A DNA stretch of 64,000 nt from DATLGB01 sp038232275 (GCA_038232275.1 JBBSIC010000003.1:1-64000); one strand, 5' to 3'; shown: positions 33,640-43,977, counted from the stretch's first letter. Numbers and translations are program-made. Notes: a model not told the origin generated them from the letters alone.

Positions 33640-35838
33640 CTACGCGCGCGCGGGCTCGCGCGCCTCGTCGCGGTAGACCTCGCCGCGCTCGGCCTTCTCG
33701 ACCAGCGAAGCGGGCGGCTCGAAGCGCTCGCCGTAGCGGGCGGCCAGCTCGCGGGCGCGGGCGACAAAGCCCGGCAACCCGCCGTCGTAGCCGTTGGCGT
33801 ACTGCAACACGCCGCCGGTCCAGCCCGGGAAGCCGATGCCCATGATCGAGCCGATGTTCGCGTCGGCGACCGTCTCGATGACGCCCTCGTCCAGACAGCG
33901 CACCGTCTCGAGCGTCTCGATGAACATCATCCGCTCCTCGAGGTCGGTCAGCGAGAGCTGCGAGGGGTCGGCGACCGGCGGGAACGCGTCGCGCAGGCCC
34001 GGCCACAGCCGCGTGCGCCTGCCCTCCGCGTACTCATAGAAGCCCTTGCCCTCGAGCTTGCCGGGGCGCCCGAACTCGTCGAGCATCCGGTCGATGACCG
34101 CGGTCGACGGGTGCTCGCCCCAGCCGCTGCCCTCGGCCTGCATGGCCTGCTGCGCGGCGACGCGGATCTTGCGCATCAGCTTGAGGTTGAGCTCGTCGGA
34201 GAGCTGCAGCACCGGCGCGGGGTAGCCCGCCTGCGAGGACGCCTGCTCGATCGAGGCCGCCGGGACGCCCTCGGTGAGCATCGCGATGCCCTCGTTGATG
34301 AACGTCCCGATGACCCGCGAGGTGAAGAACCCCCGGCTGTCGTTGACGACGATCGGCGTCTTAAAGATCTGCTTGGCGACGTCGAGCGCGCGGTACAGCG
34401 TCTCGTCCGACGGCCTGGCGCCCTTGATGATCTCCAGCAGCGGCATCTTGTCCACCGGGCTGAAGAAGTGCAGCCCGACGAAGTCGGTCGGGCGCGACAC
34501 GCCCTCGGCCAGGCCGGTGATCGGCAGGCTCGAGGTGTTCGAGCCCAGCAGCGCGCCCTCGGCCAGACACGGCTCGATCTCGGCGAAGACCTGCGCCTTG
34601 ACCGCGGGATCCTCGAAGACCGCCTCGATCACGAGGTCGGCGCCGCGGGCCTCGGCCGCGTCGGCGGTCGGCGTGATCAGCGCCAGCAGGCCGTCGCCCT
34701 GCTCCTGCGTGGACTTCGCGCGCGAGACGGCCTTGTCGACGAGGGTCTTGGAGTACCCCTTTCCGCGCTGCGCCGCCTCCAGCGAGACGTCCTTGAGCAC
34801 GACCGCGATGCCGGCGCGCGCGCAGACGTACGCGATCGCGGCGCCCATCATGCCGGCCCCCAGGACGACGACCTTCTGCGCCTGGAGGCGCTCGACGTCC
34901 GCGGGCCGCCCGCGGTCGCCGTTGACCTGCTGGAGGTCGAAGAAGAACGCCTGGATCATGTTCTTCGCCACCTGGCCGGTGACGAGGTCCACGAAGTAGC
35001 GCCCCTCGATCTCCGAGGCCGTGTCGAAGTCGACCTGCGCACCCTCGACCGCGGCGGCCATGATGTGGTGCGGGGCCGGGTAGTTGGCGCCCTTGATCTG
35101 CTTGCGCAGGTTGGCCGGGAAGGCCGGGAGGTTCTGCGCGAGCTTCGGGTTCGACGGCGTGCCGCCGGGAATCTTGTGGCCCTTGACGTCCCACGGCTGC
35201 CGCGCCTCCGGGTTGGCCGCGATCCACGCCTTGGCAGCGGGGATCAGGTCCGCGACCGTGGGCACGACCTCGTCGACGATGCCGAGCTCGAGCGCCTTGG
35301 CGGGCTTGTGGCGCGTGCCCTGCAGCAGTAGCTGCATCAGCGCGTCCACGATGCCGACCATCCGCACGGAGCGGGTGACGCCGCCGGCGCCCGGCAGCAG
35401 GCCGAGCCCGACCTCCGGGAAGCCGACGACGGCCTTGGGGTCGTCAACGATGACGCGGCGATGCGTGGCCAGGACGATCTCGAGGCCGCCGCCGAGCGCG
35501 GCGCCGTTGATGGCCGCGACGACCGGCCTGCCGAGCGTCTCCAGGCGGCGCAGCAGCGCCTTGCCGGAGCGCATGAACTCGGCGACCTCCTGGGCGTCCT
35601 CGGGCCGCGCCTGCTTGAGGTCGTTGAGGTCGCCGCCGGCGAAGAAGGTCTTCTTCGCCGACGTGATGATCACGCCCGCGATGTCGTCCTTGGATGCCTC
35701 GAGGCGGTCGACGGTCGCGGCCATCGACTCGGCGTAGGCGGCGTTCATCGTGTTGGCCGACTGGCTCGGGTCGTCGAGGGTGAGGACGACGATGCCGTCG
35801 TCGCCCTGCTCCCAGCGGATCGTGGTGCTCTCGCTCAT
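33640..35838 (-). CDS. fadJ: Bifunctional enoyl-CoA hydratase / 3-hydroxyacyl-CoA dehydrogenase
   Basis: 732 residues from the ATG at 35838-35836. N-terminal crotonase domain (ITSAKKTFFAGGDLNDLK, AAINGAALGGGLEIVLATH, GFPEVGLGLLPGAGGVTR), then a Rossmann domain KVVVLGAGMMGAAIAYVCARA at about 330 and the dehydrogenase motifs GLHFFSPVDKMPLLEII and GFFTSRVIGTFINEG. It hydrates trans-2-enoyl-CoA and oxidises the resulting 3-hydroxyacyl-CoA with NAD+. It starts 2 bases after the fadA stop, the usual thiolase partner arrangement. Confidence 0.95.
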   Translation of the reverse strand: MSESTTIRWEQGDDGIVVLTLDDPSQSANTMNAAYAESMAATVDRLEASKDDIAGVIITSAKKTFFAGGDLNDLKQARPEDAQEVAEFMRSGKALLRRLETLGRPVVAAINGAALGGGLEIVLATHRRVIVDDPKAVVGFPEVGLGLLPGAGGVTRSVRMVGIVDALMQLLLQGTRHKPAKALELGIVDEVVPTVADLIPAAKAWIAANPEARQPWDVKGHKIPGGTPSNPKLAQNLPAFPANLRKQIKGANYPAPHHIMAAAVEGAQVDFDTASEIEGRYFVDLVTGQVAKNMIQAFFFDLQQVNGDRGRPADVERLQAQKVVVLGAGMMGAAIAYVCARAGIAVVLKDVSLEAAQRGKGYSKTLVDKAVSRAKSTQEQGDGLLALITPTADAAEARGADLVIEAVFEDPAVKAQVFAEIEPCLAEGALLGSNTSSLPITGLAEGVSRPTDFVGLHFFSPVDKMPLLEIIKGARPSDETLYRALDVAKQIFKTPIVVNDSRGFFTSRVIGTFINEGIAMLTEGVPAASIEQASSQAGYPAPVLQLSDELNLKLMRKIRVAAQQAMQAEGSGWGEHPSTAVIDRMLDEFGRPGKLEGKGFYEYAEGRRTRLWPGLRDAFPPVADPSQLSLTDLEERMMFIETLETVRCLDEGVIETVADANIGSIMGIGFPGWTGGVLQYANGYDGGLPGFVARARELAARYGERFEPPASLVEKAERGEVYRDEAREPARA

Positions 35839-35840
35839 GG

Positions 35841-37058
35841 CTAGACCCGCTCGATCACGGTCGCGATGCCCATGCCGCCGCCGACGCACAGCGTGGCGAG
35901 GCCGTAGCGGCCGCCCGTGCGCTCGAGCTCGTCGATCAGCGTGCCGAGGATCATGCCCCCGGTCGCGCCGAGCGGGTGGCCCATGGCGATCGCCCCGCCG
36001 TTGACGTTGACCTTCTCCAGGTCGAGCCCCATGTCGCGCACGAAGCGCAGCACGACCGCGGCGAAGGCCTCGTTGATCTCGATCAGGTCGAGGTCTGAGA
36101 CCGTGAGGCCAGCCTTGGCGAGCGCCTTCTTGGACGCCGGCGCCGGGCCGGTGAGCATGATCGTCGGGTCCGCGCCGGAGACGGCCGTCGCGAGGATGCG
36201 GGCGCGCGGCGTCAGGCCGAGCTCGTCGCCGATGGCCTCGCTGCCGATCGTCACCAGCGAGGCGCCGTCGACGATGCCCGAGGAGTTGCCCGGGGTGTGG
36301 ACGTGGTCGATCGTCTCGATCCAGTGGTACTTCTGCAGCGCGACGGCGTCGAAGCCGCCCATCTCGCCGATGGTCGCAAACGACGGCTTGAGCTTTGAAA
36401 GCGTCTCGACGGTCGTGCCGGGACGGATGAACTCGTCGTGGTCGAGGACGACGTGCTCGTTGATGTCGAGCACCGGGACGACCGACTTCGCGAAGCGGCC
36501 CTCCTCGCGAGCGCGGGCCGCACGCTCCTGCGAGCGCGTCGCGTAGGCGTCGACGTCCTCGCGCGAGAACTCCTCGACGGTCGCGATCAGGTCGGCGCCG
36601 ACGCCCTGCGGGATGAAGGACGTGTCGTAGTTGGTCTCCGGGTCCATCGCCCAGGCCCCGCCGTCGGAGCCCATCGGGACGCGCGACATGGACTCGACGC
36701 CGCCGGCGAGGACGAGGTCCTCCCAGCCCGAGGCGACCTTCTGGGCGGCGATGTTGACGGCCTCGAGGCCCGAGGCGCAGAAGCGGTTGAGCTGCACGCC
36801 CGCGACCGTGTCGGGCAGTCCGGCCTTGATGGCCGCGGTCTTGGCGATGTCGGCGCCCTGGTCGCCCACCGGGGAGACCACGCCGAGCACGACGTCGTCG
36901 ATGCGGTTGGGATCGAGCCTGCCGTGCCGGGAGAGCGTCTCGTGCATCAGGCCGACCACGAGGTCGACGGGCTTGGTGGCGTGCAGCGAGCCGTTGCTCT
37001 TGCCCTTGCCGCGTGGTGTGCGGATCGCGTCGTAGACGAGCGCCGAGGGGGATGCCAT
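35841..37058 (-). CDS. fadA: Acetyl-CoA acyltransferase (3-ketoacyl-CoA thiolase)
   Basis: 405 residues with AAGGAG before the ATG. Thiolase signatures: nucleophilic Cys in NRFCASGLEAVNIAAQ, GGVESMSRVPMG, NEAFAAVVLRF, the GGAIAMGHPLGATGG motif with the catalytic His, and LCVGGGMGIATVIE with the second Cys. It cleaves 3-ketoacyl-CoA to acetyl-CoA and a shortened acyl-CoA, the last beta-oxidation step. First gene of the fadA-fadJ operon. Confidence 0.95.
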   Translation of the reverse strand: MASPSALVYDAIRTPRGKGKSNGSLHATKPVDLVVGLMHETLSRHGRLDPNRIDDVVLGVVSPVGDQGADIAKTAAIKAGLPDTVAGVQLNRFCASGLEAVNIAAQKVASGWEDLVLAGGVESMSRVPMGSDGGAWAMDPETNYDTSFIPQGVGADLIATVEEFSREDVDAYATRSQERAARAREEGRFAKSVVPVLDINEHVVLDHDEFIRPGTTVETLSKLKPSFATIGEMGGFDAVALQKYHWIETIDHVHTPGNSSGIVDGASLVTIGSEAIGDELGLTPRARILATAVSGADPTIMLTGPAPASKKALAKAGLTVSDLDLIEINEAFAAVVLRFVRDMGLDLEKVNVNGGAIAMGHPLGATGGMILGTLIDELERTGGRYGLATLCVGGGMGIATVIERV

Positions 37059-37109
37059 GTGGGGAGGTTCTCCTTGAGGGGGATCGCGCGGTGGGGCCGC
37101 GCGGTGTTA

Positions 37110-37115
37110 ATTCTA
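37110..37115 (-). promoter_or_regulatory. Candidate -10 element of the fadA-fadJ operon
   Basis: TAGAAT on the minus strand within GTTAATTCTATC, the only A/T-rich spot between the divergent fadA and MFS genes, about 50 bases before the fadA ATG. The -35 is weak. Confidence 0.35.
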
Positions 37116-37162
37116 TCTTGGTCGCCCGCGCGCCGACGGGCGCGCGCTAGCTTGTCTCTGGC

Positions 37163-37178
37163 CGGAACCACGGTTCCG
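37163..37178. promoter_or_regulatory. Palindrome CGGAACC-AC-GGTTCCG upstream of the MFS gene
   Basis: Perfect 7-bp arms with a 2-base centre, ending 11 bases before the MFS start codon. Its arms, CGGAACC and GGTTCCG, recur in opposite order in a palindrome at 40798-40813, so the same regulator may bind both. No regulator gene is directly linked. Confidence 0.4.
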
Positions 37179-37189
37179 CTTCCTCCCCC

Positions 37190-38610
37190 ATGACCGCTCC
37201 CCGAACCTCTCCCGCCGTGACGCTCTCGGTGCTGGCCACCGCCGGCATCGCCTTCGCCCTGCTCCAGTCGCTCGTGGCGCCCGCGCTGCCGGAGATCCAG
37301 CAGGCCACCGGCGCCTCGGAGACGGCGGTCAGCTGGATCCTCACCTCCTACCTGCTCAGCGCCTCGATCGCGACCCCGATCATGGGCCGCCTCGGCGATG
37401 CGTTCGGCAAGGAGCGCATGCTGATGCTCGCGCTGGCGGGCCTCGCGGTGGGAACGCTGATGTCCGCCCTCGCCCCGGACATCGGCTGGCTGCTCGCCGG
37501 TCGCGTGGTGCAGGGCGTCGGCGGCGGCATCTTCCCGATCGCCTTCGCGATCATCCGCGACGAGTTCCCGCGCGACCGCGTGCCCGGCAGCATCGGCCTG
37601 ATGTCCTCCCTGTTCGGGATCGGCGGCGGCCTGGGCGTCGTGCTGGCCGGGGTGATCGTCGACGGGCTCAACTACCACTTCCTGTTCTGGCTGCCGCTGA
37701 TCCCGATCGTCCTGACGATGGTCGCCACCCACTTCTACGTGCCGGAGTCGCCGATCAAGACGCCCGGCTCGATCAACTGGGCCGGAGCGGTGCTGATGTC
37801 GGCCGGGCTGTCCGCGGTGCTGCTCGCCGTCAGCCAGGCGACGAACTGGGGCTGGGGCTCGTCGCGGACGCTCGGGCTGCTCGCGGTCGGGCTCGTGATC
37901 CTGGCGGCCTGGGTGCGCTCCGAGCTGCGCTCCCGCGGGCCGCTCGTGGACATGCAGATGATGCGGATCCGCGGCGTCTGGACGACCAACGTCGTGGCCG
38001 TCCTGATCGGGGTCGGGATGTACTCGTCGTTCATCCTCATCCCGACCCTCGTGCAGGAGCCGGCGAGCACCGGCTACGGCTTCGGCTCGTCGGTGACCGG
38101 CGCCGGCCTGTTCCTCCTGCCCTCGACGATCGCGATGCTGCTGGTCGGCCAGTTCACGGGGCGCCTCGAGCGCCGCTTCGGCTCCAAGCCGCCGCTGGTG
38201 GCCGGCATCGTGTTCTGCGCGACCGCCTTCCTGCTGCTCGGCCTCGCCCGCGCGGAGCACTGGGAGGTCTACGTCGCCTCGACGCTGCTCGGGCTCGGCA
38301 TCGGCCTGTCGTTCGCCGCCATGGCGAACCTGATCGTCGAGAACGTGCGCCAGGACCAGACCGGCGTGGCGACCGGGATGAACACCGTCATGCGCACCCT
38401 CGGCGGCGCCTTCGGCGCGCAGGTGGCGGGCACGCTGCTGGCCGGCCAGCTCGCCGCCGGGCGACCGACGGCGGGTGCGTTCACCCTCGCCTTCACCGTG
38501 TGCGCCGTCGCACTGCTGGCCGGGATCGGCGTGGCCGCCCTGATCCCGGGCCGCCGCCGCACCCCGCCGCGCGCCCCCGCCCTCCGCGAACCGGTGCTGG
38601 CCGGCTCGCG

Positions 38611-38614
<4 letters not shown>
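37190..38614 (+). CDS. MFS drug exporter, DHA2 (14-TM) type
   Basis: 474 residues with about 14 hydrophobic segments. VSWILTSYLLSASIATPIMGRLGDAFG contains motif A of the DHA2 family, GRVVQGVGGGIFPIAFAIIRD is the helix 4-5 motif and GGGLGVVLAGVIVDG the motif C antiporter signature. Likely proton-coupled efflux of a toxic compound. Upstream lies a perfect palindrome; the next gene starts within its stop codon (ATGA), so they are co-translated. Confidence 0.9.
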
Positions 38615-39642
<1,028 letters not shown>

Positions 39643-39657
39643 CGCCCGAAAGAAACT

Positions 39658-39706
39658 ACGGACCGCAGTCTCGGGCGGGATATGAGGCCCAGAGAGTGCG
39701 GTCCGT
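39658..39706 (+). terminator. Large hairpin after the UPF0104 gene
   Basis: Arms ACGGACCGCA (39658-39667) and TGCGGTCCGT (39697-39706) are perfectly complementary, and an inner TCTC-GGGC/GCCC-A-GAGA stem continues the fold. It begins 15 bases after the stop. Terminator or structured leader of the following lysR gene. Confidence 0.55.
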
Positions 39707-39751
39707 TGAGGGTGAGGAGAGGGTGTTGCTCGCACAGCCTCTCGCTTTCTC

Positions 39752-39766
39752 ATTGAGTTGTCCAAT
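39752..39766 (+). promoter_or_regulatory. LysR-type box (T-N11-A) before the lysR gene
   Basis: ATTG-AGTTGTC-CAAT is a 15-base interrupted palindrome with the T-N11-A spacing of LysR-type sites, 33 bases before the ATG of the LysR gene. The region 39721-39799 is unusually A/T-rich. Autoregulation is inferred. Confidence 0.5.
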
Positions 39767-39799
39767 ACGCGATCACTCTTGAACTCATAAGCTTTCGAT

Positions 39800-40678
39800 A
39801 TGGAACTGCGCCAGTTGCGCTACTTGGTCGCGATCGCGGACGAGCGGCACTTCACGCGCGCGGCCGCGCGCGAGCTCGTCGCCCAACCCGCGCTGTCCCA
39901 GCAGATCCGGCGGCTCGAGGCCGAGGTGGGCCTGCCGCTCGTCGAGCGCACGACCCGCCGGGTGGCGCTCACCGAGGCCGGGGAGCTGCTGGTCGACCGC
40001 GCACGCCGCGCGCTGGCCGAGGTCGACACCGCCCGGGCCGAGCTCGCCGACCTCGCGGGCGTCCGCGGCGGGCGCGTCACGATCGGCGCCACCGGGACGC
40101 TCGGCCCGATCGAGCTCTCGCGGCTGCTCGGCACGTTCCACGAGCGTCACCCTGGCGTCGAGCTCACCGTCCGTGAGCGGCCGAGCGACGAGCTGGCCGC
40201 CCTGCTGCGTACGGACGCGCTCGACTTCGCGTTCCTGTCGGTCACCGAGCAGATCGGCCCGGGCCTCGAGCTGCACCGGCTGGTGGAGGAGGAGCTCGTC
40301 GTCGTGCTCCCCGCCGCCCACCGGCTCGCCCGGCGCCGCAGCGTGCGCCTGGAGGAGCTGCGCGAGGACGACTTCGTCTGCTTTCTCGGCGGGACCCGGC
40401 TGCGCGAGCTGGTCGTGGGCGCCGCGCGCGACAAGGGCTTCGAGCCGCGCATCGCCTTCGAGTCCGACCAGGTGCGCCGGATCCGCGACATGGTCGCCCA
40501 CGGCCTCGGCGTCACGGTGCTCCCACGCTCCGACATCGAGGCCACCACGGGCGTCCTCGCCGTCGTGGGCCTCGCAGATCCGGTGCTGCGCCGCGACGTC
40601 ACCCTGGCCTGGCGCGCCGGGCGCCGCCTGACGCCGGCGGCCGCCGCCTTCCGCGAGCTGGTGCTCGAATCGGCGTGA
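39800..40678 (+). CDS. LysR-family transcriptional regulator
   Basis: 292 residues. Winged-helix N-terminus MELRQLRYLVAIADERHFTRAA followed by QPALSQQIRRLEAEVGLPLVER, the LysR signature. The effector domain (VTIGATGTLGPIELSRLLGTF...) has the periplasmic-binding-protein-like fold. A LysR-type box lies just upstream. The target may be its own gene or the divergent region; no obvious partner operon. A 14-bp palindrome (40679-40692) directly after the stop can act as terminator. Confidence 0.92.
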   Translation: MELRQLRYLVAIADERHFTRAAARELVAQPALSQQIRRLEAEVGLPLVERTTRRVALTEAGELLVDRARRALAEVDTARAELADLAGVRGGRVTIGATGTLGPIELSRLLGTFHERHPGVELTVRERPSDELAALLRTDALDFAFLSVTEQIGPGLELHRLVEEELVVVLPAAHRLARRRSVRLEELREDDFVCFLGGTRLRELVVGAARDKGFEPRIAFESDQVRRIRDMVAHGLGVTVLPRSDIEATTGVLAVVGLADPVLRRDVTLAWRAGRRLTPAAAAFRELVLESA

Positions 40679-40692
40679 GGCTCGGCCGAGCC
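40679..40692 (+). terminator. Palindrome GGCTCGGCCGAGCC after lysR
   Basis: Perfect 14-base palindrome starting on the base after the stop codon. No T-run. Likely transcription end for the LysR gene. Confidence 0.4.
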
Positions 40693-40797
40693 GGCGCCTG
40701 GGAGGCGAGGCGCTCCTCTGGCAACCCAGGACGGCGATCACTGCGAACACCAGGAAGCGGCCGCTGTCAAGCAGTTGGCACACATTTGAGGCAAACG

Positions 40798-40813
40798 CGG
40801 TTCCGCGGAACCG
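40798..40813. promoter_or_regulatory. Palindrome CGGTTCCGCGGAACCG
   Basis: Perfect 16-base palindrome in the gap between lysR and the EamA gene, downstream of both coding ends. It uses the same CGGTTCC/GGAACCG words as the palindrome at 37163-37178. It may be a terminator shared by the convergent genes or a protein site. Confidence 0.35.
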
Positions 40814-40864
40814 TTCTCACGAAGGAGATCGCGGCACGCCCCGCAGCGGCCGGATGCGCCGGAG

Positions 40865-41734
40865 CTACCGGCGCTGGGCGAGCGCCACGCCGGCGACGAT
40901 CAGCAGGCCGCCCGCGGGCTCGTGCCAGGTGAGGCCCTCGGCCAGGATCGTGACCCCGAAGAACACGGCGAAGATCGGCACCAGGTAGGTGACCATCGAC
41001 GCCGTCTGCGCCCCGGCCGCGCGGACGACGTTGAGGTTCATGATGTACGCGACGCCCGTCCCGAGCGCGCCGAGGGCGAGGATCGACAGCCAGGCGTCGA
41101 GGCCGAGCGCCCGGCCGGGCAGCGCTCCGAGCGGCGCGGTGAACGCGAGCAGCAGCGAGCCGAGGCAGACCTGGACGGCGGAGATCGCCACGCTGGACTC
41201 CGGCCGGCCGCCGAGGTTGCGGCGCATGTACGGGAAGCCGAGGCCGTAGCAGGTGGCCGCGCCCAGGCAGGCGAGCGCGCCGAGCAGCGAGCCGCCACCG
41301 AGCCCGTTCCAGGGCGCGAGCACGACGAGCACGCCGGCGAAGCCGACCAGCAGGCCGGCGACCTTGCGCTGGGTCGGCCGCTCGTCGGGCAGAACGGCGA
41401 GCGAGAAGACCAGCGTCAACAGCGGCGTCGTCGCGTTGAAGATGCCCGCCAGCAGCGAGGAGACCTCGGTCTCCCCGTACGCGAAGAGCACGAACGGCAT
41501 GGCGTTCATCAGCGCGGCCACCACCAGCAGGTGCTTCCACAGCTCGCGGTCGCGCGGTACGCGCTCGCCGCGCAACCGCAGGATCACCAGCAGCGCGCCG
41601 GCGCCGAAGACGCAGCGCAGCAGCGCGATGTGCACCGGCGCGACGCCCGCGTCGAGCTCGACCTTGATGAACATGAAGCTCGCGCCCCAGATCACGGCGA
41701 CCAGCAGGATCTGGGCCGGCCAGCGCACAGTCAC
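40865..41734 (-). CDS. EamA/DMT-superfamily transporter
   Basis: 289 residues from the GTG at 41734-41732; ten membrane helices in two EamA repeats (VIWGASFMFIKVELDAGVAPV in repeat 1, ALACLGAATCYGLGFPYMRR in repeat 2). The family includes exporters of amino acids and other metabolites. Substrate unknown. Divergent from the COG4705 gene; converges on lysR. Confidence 0.88.
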   Translation of the reverse strand: MTVRWPAQILLVAVIWGASFMFIKVELDAGVAPVHIALLRCVFGAGALLVILRLRGERVPRDRELWKHLLVVAALMNAMPFVLFAYGETEVSSLLAGIFNATTPLLTLVFSLAVLPDERPTQRKVAGLLVGFAGVLVVLAPWNGLGGGSLLGALACLGAATCYGLGFPYMRRNLGGRPESSVAISAVQVCLGSLLLAFTAPLGALPGRALGLDAWLSILALGALGTGVAYIMNLNVVRAAGAQTASMVTYLVPIFAVFFGVTILAEGLTWHEPAGGLLIVAGVALAQRR

Positions 41735-41841
41735 GAGCGGGCCAGCCTAGGTCGCGCCCGGTCGTCTCCACGCGACGGCCCTTGCGCATCTGTCAACCGG
41801 CAGTCAGGCGAAGTTCAGGTGCTCTGGGCCACCCTGGGGTC

Positions 41842-42651
41842 ATGGCGACCACCTATACGGAGACACCGAACCGCCGGAGCCTCGCGAAGACGCTGCTCAA
41901 CAAGGTTCCCGAAGTCACGATCTTCTTCTGGATCATCAAGATCCTGGCCACGACGGTGGGCGAGACCGCCGCTGACTTCCTCAACGACAACGTCGGGCTC
42001 GGCCTGACGGGCACCAGCCTGATCATGGCCGGCCTGTTGGCGGTGGCCCTCTTCTTCCAAGTCCGGCTGCGCAAGTACATCCCCGGGATCTACTGGCTGG
42101 CGGTCGTGCTGATCAGCGTCGTAGGCACCCTCATCACCGACAACCTGACCGACAACTTCGGCGTCGCGCTCGAGGTGAGCAGCGTGGTCTTCGCCGTCGC
42201 CTTGGCCATCACGTTCGCCGTCTGGTACGCGAACGAGAAGACCCTCTCGATCCACACGATCGTCACCCGCAAGCGCGAGCTGTTCTACTGGCTCGCCGTG
42301 CTGTTCACCTTCGCCCTGGGCACCGCCGCCGGTGACCTCGTGGCCGAGCGCCTGAACGTCGGCTACGCCCTGTCGGCGCTCATCTTCGGCGGGGTCATCG
42401 CGCTCGTGTACCTCGCGCACGTGCGGTTCAACCTGAACGCCATCCTCGCCTTCTGGATCGCCTACATCCTCACCCGGCCGCTCGGCGCGTCGATCGGCGA
42501 CCTGCTCTCGCAGACCCGGCATGACGGCGGCCTCGGCCTGGGCACCACGGGCACGAGCGCGCTGTTTCTGTCCGCCATCCTCGCGGTGGTCGTCTACCTG
42601 AGCATCACCAAGCGCGACCAGATCGAGGCCCCGGCGCCCCAGCCGGCGTAG
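41842..42651 (+). CDS. COG4705-type membrane protein
   Basis: 269 residues from the ATG at 41842, eight membrane helices arranged as four repeats. The first repeat, NKVPEVTIFFWIIKILATTVGETAADF, has the KI(L)ATTxGET(A)xD motif that recurs as FTFALGTAAGDLVAE and YILTRPLGASIGDLL in later repeats. This is the uncharacterised COG4705 family found in many soil bacteria. A hairpin (42666-42688) follows the stop. Function unknown. Confidence 0.85.
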   Translation: MATTYTETPNRRSLAKTLLNKVPEVTIFFWIIKILATTVGETAADFLNDNVGLGLTGTSLIMAGLLAVALFFQVRLRKYIPGIYWLAVVLISVVGTLITDNLTDNFGVALEVSSVVFAVALAITFAVWYANEKTLSIHTIVTRKRELFYWLAVLFTFALGTAAGDLVAERLNVGYALSALIFGGVIALVYLAHVRFNLNAILAFWIAYILTRPLGASIGDLLSQTRHDGGLGLGTTGTSALFLSAILAVVVYLSITKRDQIEAPAPQPA

Positions 42652-42665
42652 CCTCGCCGCGGTCC

Positions 42666-42688
42666 CCGGGCCAGACGCGCTGGCCCGG
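42666..42688 (+). terminator. Hairpin terminator after the COG4705 gene
   Basis: 9-bp perfect stem CCGGGCCAG/CTGGCCCGG with a 5-base loop, 14 bases after the stop. Confidence 0.6.
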
Positions 42689-42825
42689 CCCGCGGCACTT
42701 GGTGAGGCGATCGTGAACTGCCGGAAACCGGTCCCGCCCTAGCATGGATGAGAATCAACCTCGGGCGTCTCGACCTGCGCTCTTGCCCGGGGGGTTCTCA
42801 CAGAGCACGGAGAAGCGAGGAAATC

Positions 42826-43896
42826 GTGTCCGGGGACGTTACCGCCGCGGAGAGACCGGAGAACCTCTCTGACGGCGATCAGACCTCGTCTGACGGCGAT
42901 CAGACCAGCGCCGGTCTCGATCAGACGTCGTCCGACGCCGACCAGGCCGCCTCCGACCGCGACCAGGTCGCCTCGGACCGCGATCAGCGCGCCGCCGATC
43001 TCGATCAGGCCGACAGCGACCGCGTCCAGGGCCCCGGGGCCGACTCGGCCATCGCCGCGCACACGCGTCGCACCCGTTCGCAGACCGCGCTGGAGCGCGA
43101 CGTCACCTCCCAGGTCCGCTCAGAGACCTCGCGCATCCGCGAGGCGACGGCTGAGCGCCGCGATCAGGAGGCGGAGGCGCGTGACGCCGCCGCCGCCGCC
43201 CGCGACCAGCTCGCAGCCGCGTTCGACGCCGAGATCGAGCAGCTTGAGGCCCCCCAGGCGCAAGCCGGTGACGACGCGGACGTCGGTCAGGACGGCCTGC
43301 TCCGGGCGTCCCGAGACCGCCAGCGCGCCGCGGCGGGCCGCGCTCGGGCAGCCGCGCAGCGCGAACATGCGGCGCGCGACCGTGCCCAGGCCGGCAGGGA
43401 CAGAGAACACGCCGCGAACGACCGCAGGGCGGCCGCGGAGGAGATCGCGGTCGAAGGCGTCGACCACCTCACCGGCACCCTGCGCCGCCGGGTGGGGATG
43501 GTGGCGATCGAGCGAGAGCTCGCGCGCACCCGCCGCGCCCACGAGCCGCTCGTTGTCGCGTTCGTCGACATCGACGGCCTCAAGGCCCTCAACGACAGTC
43601 AAGGGCACGGGGAGGGCGACGAGCTGGTGCGCGGCGTCGCCCGGTGCATCCAGCTCGCACTGCGCTCGTACGACGTCGTGATGCGCTTCGGGGGAGACGA
43701 GTTCGTCTGCTGCCTCGTCGGACAGGATCTGGCCGGGGTCCGCGAGCGTTTCGAGGAGATCTCCGCGCACATCGCCTCCAAGCACGACGGCGCCGGGATC
43801 ACCGTCGGGTTCGCCGAAGCAGGCCTCCAGGAGTCCGTGGACGACCTGATCGTGCGCGCCGACGGGGCCATGCTCGTCTCGCGGGAGCGTCGCTGA
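42826..43896 (+). CDS. Diguanylate cyclase with N-terminal SDxDQ heptad repeats
   Basis: 356 residues from the GTG at 42826, which has GAGGA five bases upstream; an ATG at 42748 lacks such a site. Residues about 12-70 are a run of seven-residue repeats of the form (T/A)(S/A)SDxDQ, and residues 85-220 are a long Arg/Ala/Glu-rich helix, presumably coiled coil. The C-terminal GGDEF domain is complete: FVDIDGLKALNDSQGHGEGDEL, the RSYD inhibitory site five residues before FGGDEFVCCL (GGDEF 289-293). Cytoplasmic c-di-GMP synthesis with product inhibition is predicted; the sensed input is unknown. Confidence 0.88.
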   Translation: MSGDVTAAERPENLSDGDQTSSDGDQTSAGLDQTSSDADQAASDRDQVASDRDQRAADLDQADSDRVQGPGADSAIAAHTRRTRSQTALERDVTSQVRSETSRIREATAERRDQEAEARDAAAAARDQLAAAFDAEIEQLEAPQAQAGDDADVGQDGLLRASRDRQRAAAGRARAAAQREHAARDRAQAGRDREHAANDRRAAAEEIAVEGVDHLTGTLRRRVGMVAIERELARTRRAHEPLVVAFVDIDGLKALNDSQGHGEGDELVRGVARCIQLALRSYDVVMRFGGDEFVCCLVGQDLAGVRERFEEISAHIASKHDGAGITVGFAEAGLQESVDDLIVRADGAMLVSRERR

Positions 43897-43960
43897 GCCG
43901 CGGTCACGCGGAACGGCCCGGCCGCGAGCCTGGGGAAGGGCGTTGAGCGGCGCGGCTGTC

Positions 43961-43977
43961 CTCAACCTGCTCTCAGA
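43961..43977 (+). promoter_or_regulatory. Direct repeat of CTCA(A/G) at 11-base spacing, possible OmpR-type site
   Basis: CTCAAC at 43961 and CTCAGA at 43972 are 11 bases apart, one helical turn, as in tandem half-sites of OmpR/PhoB regulators. They precede the small peptide gene and the response-regulator gene. Autoregulation is inferred. Confidence 0.3.
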
